NCBI GenBank assembly: GCA_003117195.1
Contig: BDSI01000016.1
Coordinates: forward strand, 620,001 to 684,000
Direction of reading: 5' to 3'
Length of the DNA stretch: 64,000 bases
Source of the DNA: Eudorina sp. 2006-703-Eu-15
Taxonomy: Eukaryota; Chlorophyta; Chlorophyceae; Chlamydomonadales; Volvocaceae
Positions 23,995 through 35,252 of the stretch are shown in pieces; within the stretch, counting starts at the first letter, position 1; each line of letters starts with the position of its first letter. The translations under genes and the position numbers were made by a program. The notes beneath the pieces are model-generated. The model ran no database searches. It was given only the letters and a program-made list of their open reading frames with translations, and was not told the origin of the DNA.

Positions 23995-24974
23995 ATGACG
24001 AAGAGGAGGAGGCGCGGGACGATAAGGGGCAGCAGAGCGGCGCGGCTAAACCGGCGCTAGGTCCGCCGTCGGTTTCGGAGCGGCAGGCGTTGACGGCCAG
24101 AGTCGCCGTGGTGGCTGCCGCCATGGAGGCCGTCGCGGCCGTTAGGTCACGGCTGAGGCATCCCCAGGCGCCCACGCCGGGGGCCCCGCACACGTGGACG
24201 GGTGGCGGCGGGTCAGTGTCGAGCCTTAGTCCGACAGGCGCGGGGCTGGGCGCAGGCGCGGTCGCAGCGGCGGCTGAGCCCCCTACGGAGACGCCGCGCC
24301 TGCCGCCGGTGGCGCCTCGGACGCGTGGCGGTGAGGCGCCCGCGGCTTTCCCGGGCGGCGGCGGCGCCGCCGCCGCTGCGCACGCCCTCGCGGCGGCGCA
24401 CGTCGCGGCGGCGGTCGCCGAGGCGAAGCGCGGCGACGCGGGCCCAGGGGGTCTGTCCTCCGTTCGGGCGTCGCCGCTGCTCTTCGGGCAGCCTTCTCGC
24501 CGGGCGGCATTGCTGGCGGGGGCTGCCAGCGGCACAGCGCCCGGCGGCGGCGCCGCTGCGGGGGCCTCCGTCAGTGGCGTCGGCGGAGGTGGCAGCGGCG
24601 GCAGCGCCGGCGTTGGGAGCATCAGCGGCAGCGACAAGGGCGACAGCATGGCGGAGTGGGTTGCGCAGCGCTTCCGCACCACGTCCCGTGTCGCTTTGCT
24701 CGCCGGGGATCTTGCGGCACGCAGCGCGCCCGGCGGCGGCGCCAGCGGCAGCGGCGCCGCCGCCAGCACCAGCACGGGCGACGGCGGCGGCGGCGGCGCC
24801 GCCACGGGGCTCCGGGGCCTGTTGGCGGCGCGGAGCGACGGCGCGAGCAGTTGGTACGCGCGGCCGACGCGATGGCACGACCCGCTGTCGCCCGTCAGCG
24901 CGAAACACCTCAGCGTGTCAGAGCCGCTGCTGCGGCCCATCCCCGGTCCTTCTCCTCCGGGTAAGGCCCCTTGA
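23445..24974 (+). CDS. Low-complexity protein with acidic block, 509 aa, function unknown
   Basis: A single open frame of 509 codons ends at TGA 24974. Composition supports coding: an Ala/Arg/Ser-rich start (SVESRLNSITAASAAARAAK), a run of about 12 Asp followed by Glu at residues about 180-196, a predicted helix (ERQALTARVAVVAAAMEAV), long Gly/Ala/Ser linkers, and a more ordered end with MAEWVAQRFRTTSRVALLAG and SSWYARPTRWHDPLSPV. I recognise no domain. It might be a nuclear or scaffold protein, but nothing proves that. The start is uncertain because the frame continues upstream; I chose the first ATG that begins the Ala/Arg-rich segment. A 374-codon frame on the opposite strand is a shadow caused by GC bias. 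Confidence 0.6.
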
Positions 24975-25203
24975 GCGATCCCACGGCCGGAGAGTGCACG
25001 GCTCGGCACCGCGTGTACGACTTGTACGGTCCGTACCGGTGCGTCGACGGTGTGCATGATCGGCGCCGCCGGCTAGGCGGCTACGCATGGGCTGTACCTG
25101 GCGTGTCGGAGTGGGTTCGAAGTCGCGCGCGGCACGCGGATAGAGCTGCTGGGGAGGTGCACGTTGGAGACCGGCAGCGGTGGTTGAGCTGGTGTGAAAG
25201 GCG

Positions 25204-25305
25204 GGAGCGTGCTTTGACCGGAGTAGGAGCGTGCGTTGACCGGGGTAGGAGCGTGCGCTGACCGGAGTAGGAGCGTGCGTTGACCGGAGTAGGAGCGTGC
25301 TTTGA
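25204..25305. repeat. 22-bp minisatellite
   Basis: Between four and five copies of a unit reading GACCGGAGTAGGAGCGTGCG plus two bases stand in tandem, with single-base differences (GGAGTAGG versus GGGGTAGG; GCGTT, GCGCT, CTTT). Confidence 0.85.
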
Positions 25306-26419
25306 CGGGGGAAGGTACAGCGGTGTGGTGGGAGAACATGTCGCCCCGCGGGGTATGGCGTTGGGGCCGGCGGGTGGTGAGGGCAGGGCAGGAGTGACCT
25401 GGGTTTAGGTTGGCTCGGAAGCAGGAAGGTCCCTAGGGGTATTGGGACCCAGGACGCCTCAAGTTTGGGCGTGTTGGTTCCCCGGGACTGACCCGCGGCG
25501 ACGTCAGCACCGGATGCCTTGACTTCCGGTGGAGGCTGATGTCCCCGCCCCAGCATCAGCACCCCGGGCCAGGACCGGTTCCCTCGGCTGGACGCCCAGG
25601 GCAGCAAACGCGCGCCGCTGCATGATTTATACGTCTGGGGTGTGCTGATGGTTTCGGTGGAAACTCGAAAACGATGGAGAATGAGTTTCCTCATCAGGAA
25701 ATACACGTGTGTGTTACGTAAAAAGTGATGACTTAAGAGAGGTGGTGTGATGGATGGCGTTCGTTATGATGCTGTGGTGTTGATGGTGGTGGCGATTGTG
25801 ATGGATTTGGCGGGCGTCGCAAAGGCATGCAAGGCTGGTGATGAATTTGGCCGGCGTCTCGCAAAGGCGTGCAAGGCTTTGCCATAGGCTGGAGGAGTGC
25901 CCAGGTGCTCAAGCATAGGTCGTGTGGTTGCCTTTGCGCGGTCGCCGCCACAGCGGCGCGCGTCGAGGAGAGTCGCGGCTACAGCTACGCAAGGAGGGGG
26001 GCGCGCCTGCAAGGCCTGCGATTTCTTTGATTCGGTTATTACTTCTTCCTGGGTCGCCTGTGCGACTGCCGTGGTATGGACCGGCTAAGAGAGCAGACGC
26101 CACCCAAGGGGCTGTTGACTGCAGCCTTGGGCTCGGGCGATCCTTTGGGCGTGGTTCTGGTGTGAAGTGTCGCAAGGCAGGGAAAGAGACTTGGCCGGCA
26201 CTGCCACTCCTTCACCCTTCGGAAGCACCCACGTCATACCGCCCCGCCGCACCCAAACGGTGCCGCGGCGCGCGCGATACCACCTTGCGGGGAAATGCCC
26301 CCTGCCCCGCGCTGGAATTTGTCGCCGGGCTACGGTGTGTTTAGAAGTGCAACCCGCCCGCCCGCCCGATCCCAGTGGTTCGGTGTGTCTTGGCGTATTC
26401 ATGTTGACCCCCTCCCTAC

Positions 26420-26618
26420 CTGCCTCGTGTCTCGGAGATGCCTGGCTGAACTGCGTCTGAAATGAAACCCGCCGCTTCGAGCTCGAGGTTGGCTTGGCGG
26501 CACTGCGGGGCTTGGCAGTGCGGCTGGTGTCGGCCGTCGTGGCGGCGGCGGTGGTCACTGCACCGCCGCCGCCGCCGGGCCCCTGTGTTGCCCGACGAGG
26601 GGCCTGCAGCATGAACGG
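26420..26618 (-). other. Possible isolated exon
   Basis: Between an acceptor (CAG before 26618) and a donor (GTAGGG after 26420) the minus strand encodes 66 residues that start PFMLQAPRRATQGP and include KPTSSSKRRVSFQTQFSQ. Balanced use of Lys, Ser, Gln and Phe is unlike the surrounding noise. A second short segment beginning MSDHMQHVAAQ at 26848 does not join it in phase. No family recognised. Confidence 0.3.
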
Positions 26619-29239
26619 CTGCACCCCCCGTTCGATTCGATGTATGCGCTTTTAACTGCATGTCTGACGGGTGTGTGTGTATGTGTGCGTGTGTTATTGA
26701 TGAATCGTTCCATATCTGACCGGGCCTGACGCTGGCCAGGGGCTGCAAACCTAGCCCTAACGGAAAGATCGCCGAAGCACGGAAAAACCGCCGAAGTACT
26801 CTCCTTCCTTTGCATTTGTGCGGCCACGTGCTGCATGTGGTCGCTCATCCGCCATCTAATACCGCCTCCCTGGACACCAGCCCGCGGGGAAGGGCAGCCC
26901 GGGGGATCCGGGGCCTGCCTTTTTCGGGGAGTGCCTCTTGGCCGTTGGCCCGACCGGGCTACAGGGAATGCATCGTATGCGGCGAGAGCACGGCGCGCCA
27001 CATCCTTGTGTTCTGCCGTGGTCGGGTTCTGGTTTCGGAGCCGCGCACAGGAACGGGTTGGGCGGATCGGTTGGTGTTGGCTTGGCTGGGGTTGGGCTTG
27101 TGGGGATTCCTTTGGCGGACTCGTGGACGTTAGGGGGTCCGCCCATCGGCGACCCGTGGGACGGTTGGGAGCCCGTTTCCATCTGCAACGGGCGAAGAAG
27201 ATATCGAGCGCGCCGCGTGACGATTGTCAGTACCGTACTCTTGAAGAATCCTCGGGGGAGGGAGCTGCACGCGGGGAAGTGAGCCGCGGGCCGCGCGGGC
27301 CTTTGTGTGTTTGTGTACCGCCGGATTGCTCCCTCGAAACGGCGCGAATCGCCGTTTTTGCTCGACGCCTCCACGGCGTCCTGGGCCTTGTATGTGCTTT
27401 CCTTGTTGTTGCCATCCTCCTGGACGAGGGTCGGGAAGGGGGCGAGAGATGGGAGGCGGGGGTGCTATTGTAACGGCCCCGTGAAGGCGATCTGTGATTA
27501 CTGCGTCCCGTAACGGCGATCCGCGATTTCTCTGTCCGCGCGCGTCAGGCTGTCGCCGTTGCGACCGATCCAGTCAACCGGCCGACTTACTGAACCTGCA
27601 TGGTTGGTGCGGCGCATGGACTGTGCATTGCTATGGACGGTACATCTGCGGCCTGGCACTTGCCTTCGCAAGTGCCTGACATGCCGCGTGACATTGCACT
27701 GCGCTTGCGATGCACGGCATCGCGGTGCCGCGCGCTGTCGCGCGCGCGCACACTACCTGCTCGTTCCGCCGGCCGTACCGTACTCCCTACCACCGGCGTG
27801 GCCTGGGCCCCGCGCGCGTGGGGCTGCGTCTAGATATCGTCATCCTTTGTCATAATTTGGATCGACGACAACAATACTTGCGACTGACGGAGGACCCATT
27901 TGCAAATTTACCTAATGATGCGTTGACTAAAAACTTGTGGACGAGCTGCCGTACTGCTTCTGTGAATGTACGGATGGCACCGTGTTGTGTCCATCGGGGC
28001 CGGCTGTGGCTGAACGGTGCAGGCAGTCGGCGCAGTCCGCCGCGCGGTCGAAGAGGTCTCGCGTGCGTGTTTCAAAAGTTGTTCCCGATGTGATGGCCCT
28101 TTGCCATGAGTATGTGTCGCGTGTGGCCGAAATCCTCGAAAGCGGCCAGGGGTCCGGTACGGCGAAATGATACGGCCTACGGCGGAGTGGTACGACAGAT
28201 GGTACGGCCGCTTCTGCAGGCGCTCGTTGGGAAGCGGTCTTGCCGCCTCGGGTCGTACATACCTGCACGCTTGGTTGGGCCCGGCAAATCCTTGGGTCCG
28301 GCAACACTCAATTATTATATTAAGCCAGAAATTCTCACCATTTGCTGCATTTTTGGGACGTTTGGTCTGTGCAAGGCCAAGATCGTTCTGTGCAGACGGC
28401 ATGCGCACCTGTTTTCGGTGCCGATGTACGCTCGCGGATATATGTGGCTGCTTTGTTGTGCAAGACCACGTAAAGCCCGGCCTGGACGCCGGACCGTTAC
28501 AGCACACTGAGTGCTGCGAGGCGCGGCGAGGCGCCACGTGCTCGGGCGCGGACGCAGCCTCCTTGCCAGCACCCTCACGCCCGCACCTACGCGCTTTTGT
28601 GCGCCTGGACCCTGGCTCCAGAGTCGCTGCGCGCTGCACGCCGCGCCAGCCCCAGCTCCGGGTTACTAGTCCCTGGGATTCAGGGCTTCTGTAAGCAAAC
28701 CATTCGGCTCGTGTGTGAAGGAGGATCCGACTACCGACTGGCCCGCACCACCCCCTCCACCGTCGTCATCATTCACGGGAAATGGCCCCCTGCGTCAACA
28801 CCTCGGCACTACAAAAACAAAGAATGGCCGGGGCCAGCATACACGGCAGTAAATCGCCTGGGTCGAAGCCCTCAACAGGGAACGCCCTTGGTGCTGTTCG
28901 GCCAAACACAAACCGGTGCGCGACAAACACCGGCGTGGCAATGTGATAGCGTGATTCGCCGCCCAGCGTTGAAAGAGAACGACCACCCAGGCCCATGAAA
29001 GAGAACGACTACCCAGGCTCCGGCCCTGACTCCGCGTCCCGTCCCGTCCCGTTCCGACCCGACCTGCACCTACAGGCCGGATGGGGTCCCAAGCCCGACA
29101 CCTTGCAACAACTGGTTTGAGTCGAGTCGCTGAACACGTTAGGCTCGACCAGGCCCCCTCAAAAGGTCAAGTGAAGTGGTGCCGCTTAGTAGTCGATCAC
29201 GTCGGGGCCAGTCGTCAGGACGCTCACGCATCAGAACCA

Positions 29240-32200
29240 TCATTGCTTCCGCCGCTTCTTGCTGTGTCCTCTCCCGTCCAGACCCGCGCCCACGTCGTCC
29301 TCCACCGCCCGATCGCCCTGCCGTTTCCGGTCTGCCCCTGCCTGACCCTCCGACGCCGTCGCCCCATTGGCAGCACCTGCTTCCCCCGCGCCGACATCCT
29401 CCTCCTGCTTCCTCCGCTTCCCCTGCCTGCCCTGCTTTCCCTCCTTGACCTGCTTCCCCTCCCCGACCTGCTTTCCCTGCTCCCCCTCCTGGGCCTGTTC
29501 TGCCTGCTTGGATTGTCGCTGCTGCTGCTGCTGCTGCTGCGACGCCGCCCTGTCCGCAAGCCGCTCCGCAGCCAGCAGCGCCTCCAGCTGCTGCAGCGCC
29601 CCCGCCAGCGCCGGCCGGTAGCCCTCCACCTGCTCCGGCGGCAGCTTCAGCTCGCGGACGTAGTTGTTGTCGGCCTTCCGGAGCATCGCCTTGAAATGGC
29701 GCATGTCCTCGTCGCGCAGCAGCGTCACCACGCGACCCGTCTTCCCCGCGCGGGCGGTGCGGCCCGCTCTGTGCGTGTGTGTGGTCGTGGTGGAGGGGTC
29801 CGGCGGAGCGAAAGGGCGGTCGGGGTCGGGGTCAGGTCGGGTTAGGATACCGCGCTCTCTCAAGTTGAGGCGGCCAGGTCCGGGGTGGTGGCGCGGCCGA
29901 CGGGCAGGAGGTCGGCAAGCGGAAAATGCCCAGCCCGGGCGGCGGTATCCGCACATCGGTGGACAGCCCTAGACCCCCGGGTGATACCATGCATGCAGCA
30001 GCTGTTGGGCAGCCGGTCTGGTTGGCCGCCGGGTACGCGCCAAGGCACTTCCCCCTCTCTCTCACCCTCCTCTTTCTCCCTACCTATCTCTCCCCCCCTC
30101 TCTCTGTCTCCTCGCTCTAATCTCACATACTCTCGCTCGAGCCGCGCAGACCCACGGGTCACATGCGGTCAATCACGGCGGTGCCCGCCTGGCCGTACCT
30201 GTGCACGTACGTCTTGGCGTACACGGGCGCGTCGTAGTTGATGACGTTGTGGACGCAGTCCACGTCCATACCCCGGGTCATGGCGTCCGAGGCCACCAGC
30301 ACTTTCGCGGCGCCTGGGGGCGAGCCGCGGAGGGCACGGGATGGGGGCGACCCGCGGAGGGCAGGGGCCAGTGAGGAGCCGGGGCATGATGAGGCGGGAG
30401 GTGGGACGGCCACAGTCGCTCGGACGCTGGCGCTTGGGTCATAGCGGTTCCCCATCGAACCGCCCTAACGCAGCGCTCTCTCAACCAAACCCTGGATCAA
30501 GACCCGACCCGACCCGACCCGACCCAACCCGACCCCGGACAGCGGACAGCGGATCTCCCTTTGTCAATGAAGACAGCGGATCTCCCTTTGTCAATGAAGA
30601 CAGCGGATCTCCCTTTGTCAATGAAGACAGCGGATCTCCCGCTCCCACACTCCCCCTATTATTCTTCACCTGACCGGAAGCGCTCCAGGGCGGCCGCCCG
30701 CTCCCGTGCAGGCACCATGCTCGAGTACTCGACCACCTCGTACGGCAGGTCGGGCACCGCCCGCAGCATCAGGAACAGCCTTGGGGGACCGGAAGGAGCG
30801 GAGGGAGCGGGGAGGGGCGGCCATTGGCAGCGGGGATGTGGGTCCTCGAAGGTGTGGGTCCTCCAAGATGGGGGCCCTATGCAGGCGGTCCTCCAAGATG
30901 GGGGCCCTATGCAGGCGGTCCTCCAAGATGGGGGCCCTATGCAGGCGGTCCTCAGCTGCCGAACGCTGCATCTCGATGTCCGGAGGGATCTCCCGGAATA
31001 GCTTAGGAGGACACCTTGGGAACGGCTCGGAAGACATGCAAACCCAAACCAAACCACCGATATGCGCCCCTCGCTGCGCCCTTCGCTTGCATGCCACGGT
31101 ATTACGGCCCCGCCCCGGCCACTTTGCACCGCCCCAGCACCCGCCGGGGTTACCATCCCCGGGGCCCAGCCTCCCCGGACTACCCGGCCATCGAGACCCA
31201 GGACCTCCCCTTCACGTCAACAAAGATAAAGATAACGTCAATAAAGATGAAGACAGCGGAATCAAACGGGCCGAGCCCTTTCCCCCGCCCCCTGGACCAG
31301 CACCCACTTGTGCGTCATCTCCAGGGAGGCGGTGAACACGATGCTGCTCTGCCCCGACCACTCCTGCAGCAGCGCCAGAAGAGCCAGCGGCTTGCGGGCC
31401 GCGGAGCACAGCAGCCGGAACTCCGACAGGGTGCGCGGCAGCGAATAGCGCGCGGGCGCGGCGGCGGCGCCGCCGGCGCCGCCGGCGGCCGCCCCCGGCC
31501 CCAGCCCCGCCGATGCGACCGTGGAGACGAAGCGCGGCTGGTGCAGGGCCAGGCGCTGCAGCTTGGACGGGTCGCGGGTCAGAGTGGCCGAGACCACGAT
31601 TTTGACCACCCTGGAGTCGTGGCGCGGACGGGCAGATGCCGTGCGTGTGTCGGACAGATGTCGTACAGCAGGGGGTTTTCGGGGGGGTAAACTGAAAAAG
31701 AAATAAACCCTTCGGGGGGATGCACGTCAGCGCGTGTTCCGATCGACGACAGGGATGGCCCCCCGGGACAGGGATGGCCCCCCGCACTTCTGACTATCCA
31801 GCACGGCTCAGCACCAACGCACCCAGACCCATGGGTCAGTGCACCCGACACCCGACATGCCTGGGCCGCGCGAAGGGCAGCACCGCCCCAGGGGCGCCCG
31901 CCGGCCACCGCGCCGCGAAGTGCTCGCCGCCCGGCTCGGGGCCCCACATCGCGCCCGCCGGCGCGCCACGATCAACGACAGCAGCCGCAGCAGGTGCCTC
32001 ACGGTGGAGCTGCGCGTGCGGCTGCGCGTGCGGCTGCGTGCCCGGCTCCAGCTGTGATAGCACCCGGGCCAGCCAGCCCTGGTAGCTCTGCCTCAGCAGC
32101 CGGTCCGTCTCGTCCACCACCTGCATGCGGGAGGGCCGCGGGGGTAATGGGAAATTGGTAGACATTTCAAATTGTGCTGCTGCCAGGGCGACGGTTCGAC

Positions 32201-34273
32201 AGCATGCGAGGGGGATGCATGTGGGGTGTCAAAGTGAAAAGCAGTCCAGACACATCATGTGCGGGGGCGGGGTATCGGACATTGGTAGACATATTCCAAC
32301 TGTATGCGGGGGGGACATGTCCATGCATGGGGGGGGCAGCACCGGCCGCCGCAGCTCTGGAGACAACCGGGCCATTACGGCATATACCCCTGTGATCCAC
32401 CTGCTGGAGAAGTGCGCCCCCGCCCACCTTTTTCGCCCCCATACCGCCCGCCCTCTCGCCCGCCCGCCCGCCCGCCCTCCTCTCAGGTCTACCCTGTCCC
32501 TCATGTTGTCCCACACCGTCTGTCCACCGGACCCACCGCACATCTCTCGACCGCCTACCCCCACACCGTCTGTCCGTCGGACCCACCAGGAAGCGCAGGT
32601 GCCTCAGGTTGAAGCCCGCCGTGCCGCTGAGGTGCGCCATCAGTCGGCCCGGGGTCGCCACCGCCACATCCGCGCCCCCGCGGTGGGTTCCGGAGCCCAC
32701 CAGCTGCGCCGCCTCGGACGCCTCCGTCCCGCGGGCCGCCACCAGCGCCACCCGCAGTCGTACAGCGTCGCACAGCAATCGGAATACGTCGTACACCTGG
32801 CAGGCCGAGCGGCGGCGGCGACGGCACGCGGTGCCTGGTGTGAAAAGTGTAAATGGATTTGGCTGTCTGTCGGCCCCCTGCCCTTACCAACAGGCAAAGA
32901 CAAACACAGAACGGCTTCAACACACAATGGTGGCCGTCATCACCGAGCTGGCTTTGGTGTTTGTTTTTCTCTCCTGCCACCCGCCTCCTGTCCCGTGGCC
33001 CCAGTTTCCAGCTCCCCTATAACGCGCACGGGTTCGGGATCGGGCGGCCTCTCACCTGAGCCGCCAGGTCCCGGGTGGGCAGCACCACAAGCGCCCGCAG
33101 CCGCCCCACGCCCGCGGCGCCGCCCGCCGACCCGCGGGTCAGCCTGCGCCAACACCACCAGGCGCAGCCGGTCGGTCAGCGGCACGATGGCATGCTGGGA
33201 CGGCCACGCGAGGGGCGGCCAGTAGTAGGCAGCACCAAGGTGGGTCCCGGCTCCGAAACCAAGATGGTGGACCCGATTGGCGCGTCCGGAACTCTCCCGA
33301 TGGTGCCTGCCTCCAAAGGTGCTTTCACGCCTTTGGACAGTGGAGCGCGCCTCGTGGCCTTCCCCCGCCCGGCCCACGTTCCAACCCAGTTGTGCGCCGC
33401 GGCGCCCCCACCCCCGCGCGTGCGAGGCAGAACATGTCACGGTGCGGTACGACACTGCCGTACTCACTCCGCCAGGGCATTGACCACGGGCAGCGCGTAC
33501 GCCAGCGTCTTGCCGCTCCCGGTCGGGGCGGCGACGCACAGGTCGAAGGCGGAGCTGAGGCCGCCGCCCGAGTGCTGCCAGACGGCCGCCTGGACCGGCA
33601 GCAGCTCGGGGAAGCCGAAGCCTGCGTCCAGCAGAGGGAGGACCGAGGGGTGGTGCCAAGGCTGAGGGCGCTAGCGGGACCGCCGGACCAGACAGGCAGG
33701 AATGGGAGGACGCCCCTGGAGGCGGTCAACGGAGGGCAAAGTGAAAGAAAGCCCCAAGACGGTCTAGACAGGTCTAGCGGCGGCGACGCTGGTGATGCAC
33801 ACAGATGGCGCAGGGGCTCCAGGGGGCCCGGGAGAGGCTGTTGGCGGCTTGGCTTCAGCGAGGCGAGGGGCGAGGGGTGGGTTGAGGTCTCTAAGCGCTG
33901 TCCAAGCCATACGTTTGGAGACAGTCAACGACGGACCGCCTGGCAGCAGGTGCGACCAATCGTTTACTTGGTATTGGCAGATGGTGTTCGCAACAGGCGA
34001 GGCGATCCCTGGTGTGCGATAAGGGGGGCCAATGCGCCGCAGGTATTGTTGCAGAAGGTTTCGTGACGGCTTCACCAGCATACCCGACTGGAGCGCCGTC
34101 GCCATACGCGCGTCCAAGCCAAGCACCTCCCCGACTTTAACGCCGCATCCAGACTCAATTGTCAGCGGTACTCGCATCCATGGCAGCACAGGCCCTTTGG
34201 CAGGGCCGGGTTCTGCGCTGAGCGGAGGCTCTTGGCCGCCGGATTTCGGACCCGTGGGTTGTGCCTTGGCCAT
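29240..34273 (-). CDS. DDX51: DEAD-box ATP-dependent RNA helicase, DDX51/Dbp6/plant RH1 type, 636 aa
   Basis: This family of RNA helicases acts in the nucleolus in early assembly of the 60S ribosomal subunit. Nine exons, all phase-consistent: 34273-34084, 33621-33468, 33143-33056, 32796-32587, 32120-31909, 31610-31308, 30779-30670, 30313-30199, 29768-29240 (TGA). Motifs in order: LPWMRVP near the N terminus (typical of this subfamily), Q-motif region LLPVQAAVWQ, motif I APTGSGKT, Ia VLPTRDLAAQ, Ib ATPGRL, II DETD (in place of DEAD) in VVDETDRLLRQSYQGWL, III SATLTRD, V SDAMTRGMDV, VI HRAGRTARAG. After the helicase core come ADNNYVRELKLP, a Gln-rich helical stretch and a Lys/Arg-rich end KKRRKQ that may be a nucleolar signal. 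An Ala/Pro/Gly-rich insert lies between motifs II and III and another between III and IV. Introns 4, 6 and 7 hold repeats. It is divergent from the GATA gene across 980 bp. Confidence 0.92.
30545..30640. repeat. 27-bp tandem repeat in helicase intron 7
   Basis: Three perfect copies and one partial copy of a 27-bp unit beginning GACAGCGGATCTCCCTTTGT. The unit contains no stop in some frames and so produces a spurious repetitive ORF; it lies inside intron 30314-30669. Confidence 0.92.
30857..30952. repeat. 30-bp tandem repeat in helicase intron 6
   Basis: Three perfect copies of a 30-bp unit beginning GGTCCTCCAAGATGGGGGCC stand in intron 30780-31307, close to the exon 7 acceptor. Because 30 is a multiple of three the repeat reads open in more than one frame. 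Confidence 0.92.
32146..32310 (-). mobile_element. Introner-like motif in helicase intron 4
   Basis: The plus strand at 32146-32200 reads TAATGGGAAATTGGTAGACA then a block ending GCTGCTGCCAGGGCGACGGT, closely matching 51127-51176. A second copy in the same orientation lies at 32270-32305 (GGACATTGGTAGACATATTC). The first copy ends about 25 bp from the 3' splice site of intron 32121-32586, the same placement as in the other two genes. No inverted partner was found at the donor side here. Confidence 0.55.
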
Positions 34274-35252
34274 TGCGTCGGCATCAGCTTACGTATTTAA
34301 CAGGTGATGTCTTCATAATGAATAAAATATGGTTGCTTCTAGAAATGGATTCTGATTACGAACAGGGCCGGCAGAAATTCTAATAAAAGTTCATACAAGC
34401 GATTACCGAACAAATGGGCGAGAAAGAGGGGCAGCCTCGTTGGGATATTTCGCCACGACTTTAGATCCTGCGGCCTTTGCGCACCTCCCCGAGATTGTGT
34501 ACGACCTCGGTGTATATATATGGCTTCTTCCAATTTAGCGATATTGTCAAAACGTGACTACATAACCAATTGCTTCTTTTGGTAAATTATTCTCTCAGAC
34601 CTGCTGCTCAGTGCGTTGCCATACTTTTGTTTGTTGAATCCTTCCAATTGGCCAGGCCACCAAATTCGCCTCAAGCGCACGCTTGTTTTCAGCTCTTATC
34701 GCCTGATCACACTCCGGGGGGGCTGTGATCGCCTTCAGAAGGTCTTCAGGCTACTCACCAAAGGTAGGGTTTGGAGCGCTGCGTTCGTGACAGGGCCGCT
34801 GCCTGACGCAAGTCCTTGGCCTTGGAAGGGCTTTGGGGTCTTCTGTCTTAAAATGGGGCTGTTAGCTTGTGTTGAAGTGATTCGTTCGCTTGCCGCCGCC
34901 TCGTGGCGACTCAGCGACGTCCTTCACCAACGTTGGCAAAGGGGAACTTATGCTGTCTGCTTGCCATGAGCTTGGGTGTGTATCCTTGTGATCTGCAGGT
35001 TCCCGTGGCTTTCTATCCGTTCGCCAACCTGGAGGCAACGCCCCGGACCACCCAGCATGTCGATTGCGCACGCAGCGCGAAGTTATCACGTACAGCTTTG
35101 CGAATCAGAATTAAACATCACATAATTTCTGCAGGCTGAACTTACAGCCTTGGGAACAGCTAGCAGACCTTTTATTGAGGCTTTGTCATCTACTAGTCTA
35201 GTTCGCAAGAGTCAGACACCGAGACCAGGCTGCATAAACACCCACTTGCGAG
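34274..35252. promoter_or_regulatory. Divergent intergenic region, helicase and GATA genes
   Basis: The 979 bp between the two start codons are AT-rich compared with the flanks, especially 34300-34620, which includes TATATATATGG at 34512-34522. Both genes read away from it, so it should hold both promoters. No specific binding site could be named with confidence. Confidence 0.5.

Larger units (their letters stand above)
24975..29239. other. 4.3-kb stretch without a resolved gene
   Basis: Nothing in this stretch could be built into a gene. It holds a minisatellite (25204-25305), one coding-like minus-strand segment (26420-26618), and a TTACA at 28497-28501 that could be the minus-strand TGTAA poly(A) signal of the helicase gene, about 740 bp after its stop. 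Between 27840 and 28350 the sequence becomes AT-richer. No transposase or reverse transcriptase motif was seen. Confidence 0.4.

Noticed and set aside
23933..25057. 374-codon minus-strand ORF (Pro/Ala/Ser-rich)
   Set aside because: Antisense shadow of the 509-aa plus-strand frame; its composition is what the opposite strand of a Gly/Ala-rich GC-rich gene gives, and it ends in a Ser run that is the antisense of the Asp codon run.
32229..32796. Possible extended exon running from helicase exon 4 into the intron
   Set aside because: The helicase fold requires VVDETD immediately after RFL, and the donor at 32587 and acceptor at 32120 give exactly that; the extension would place a Pro/Arg-rich insert before motif II.
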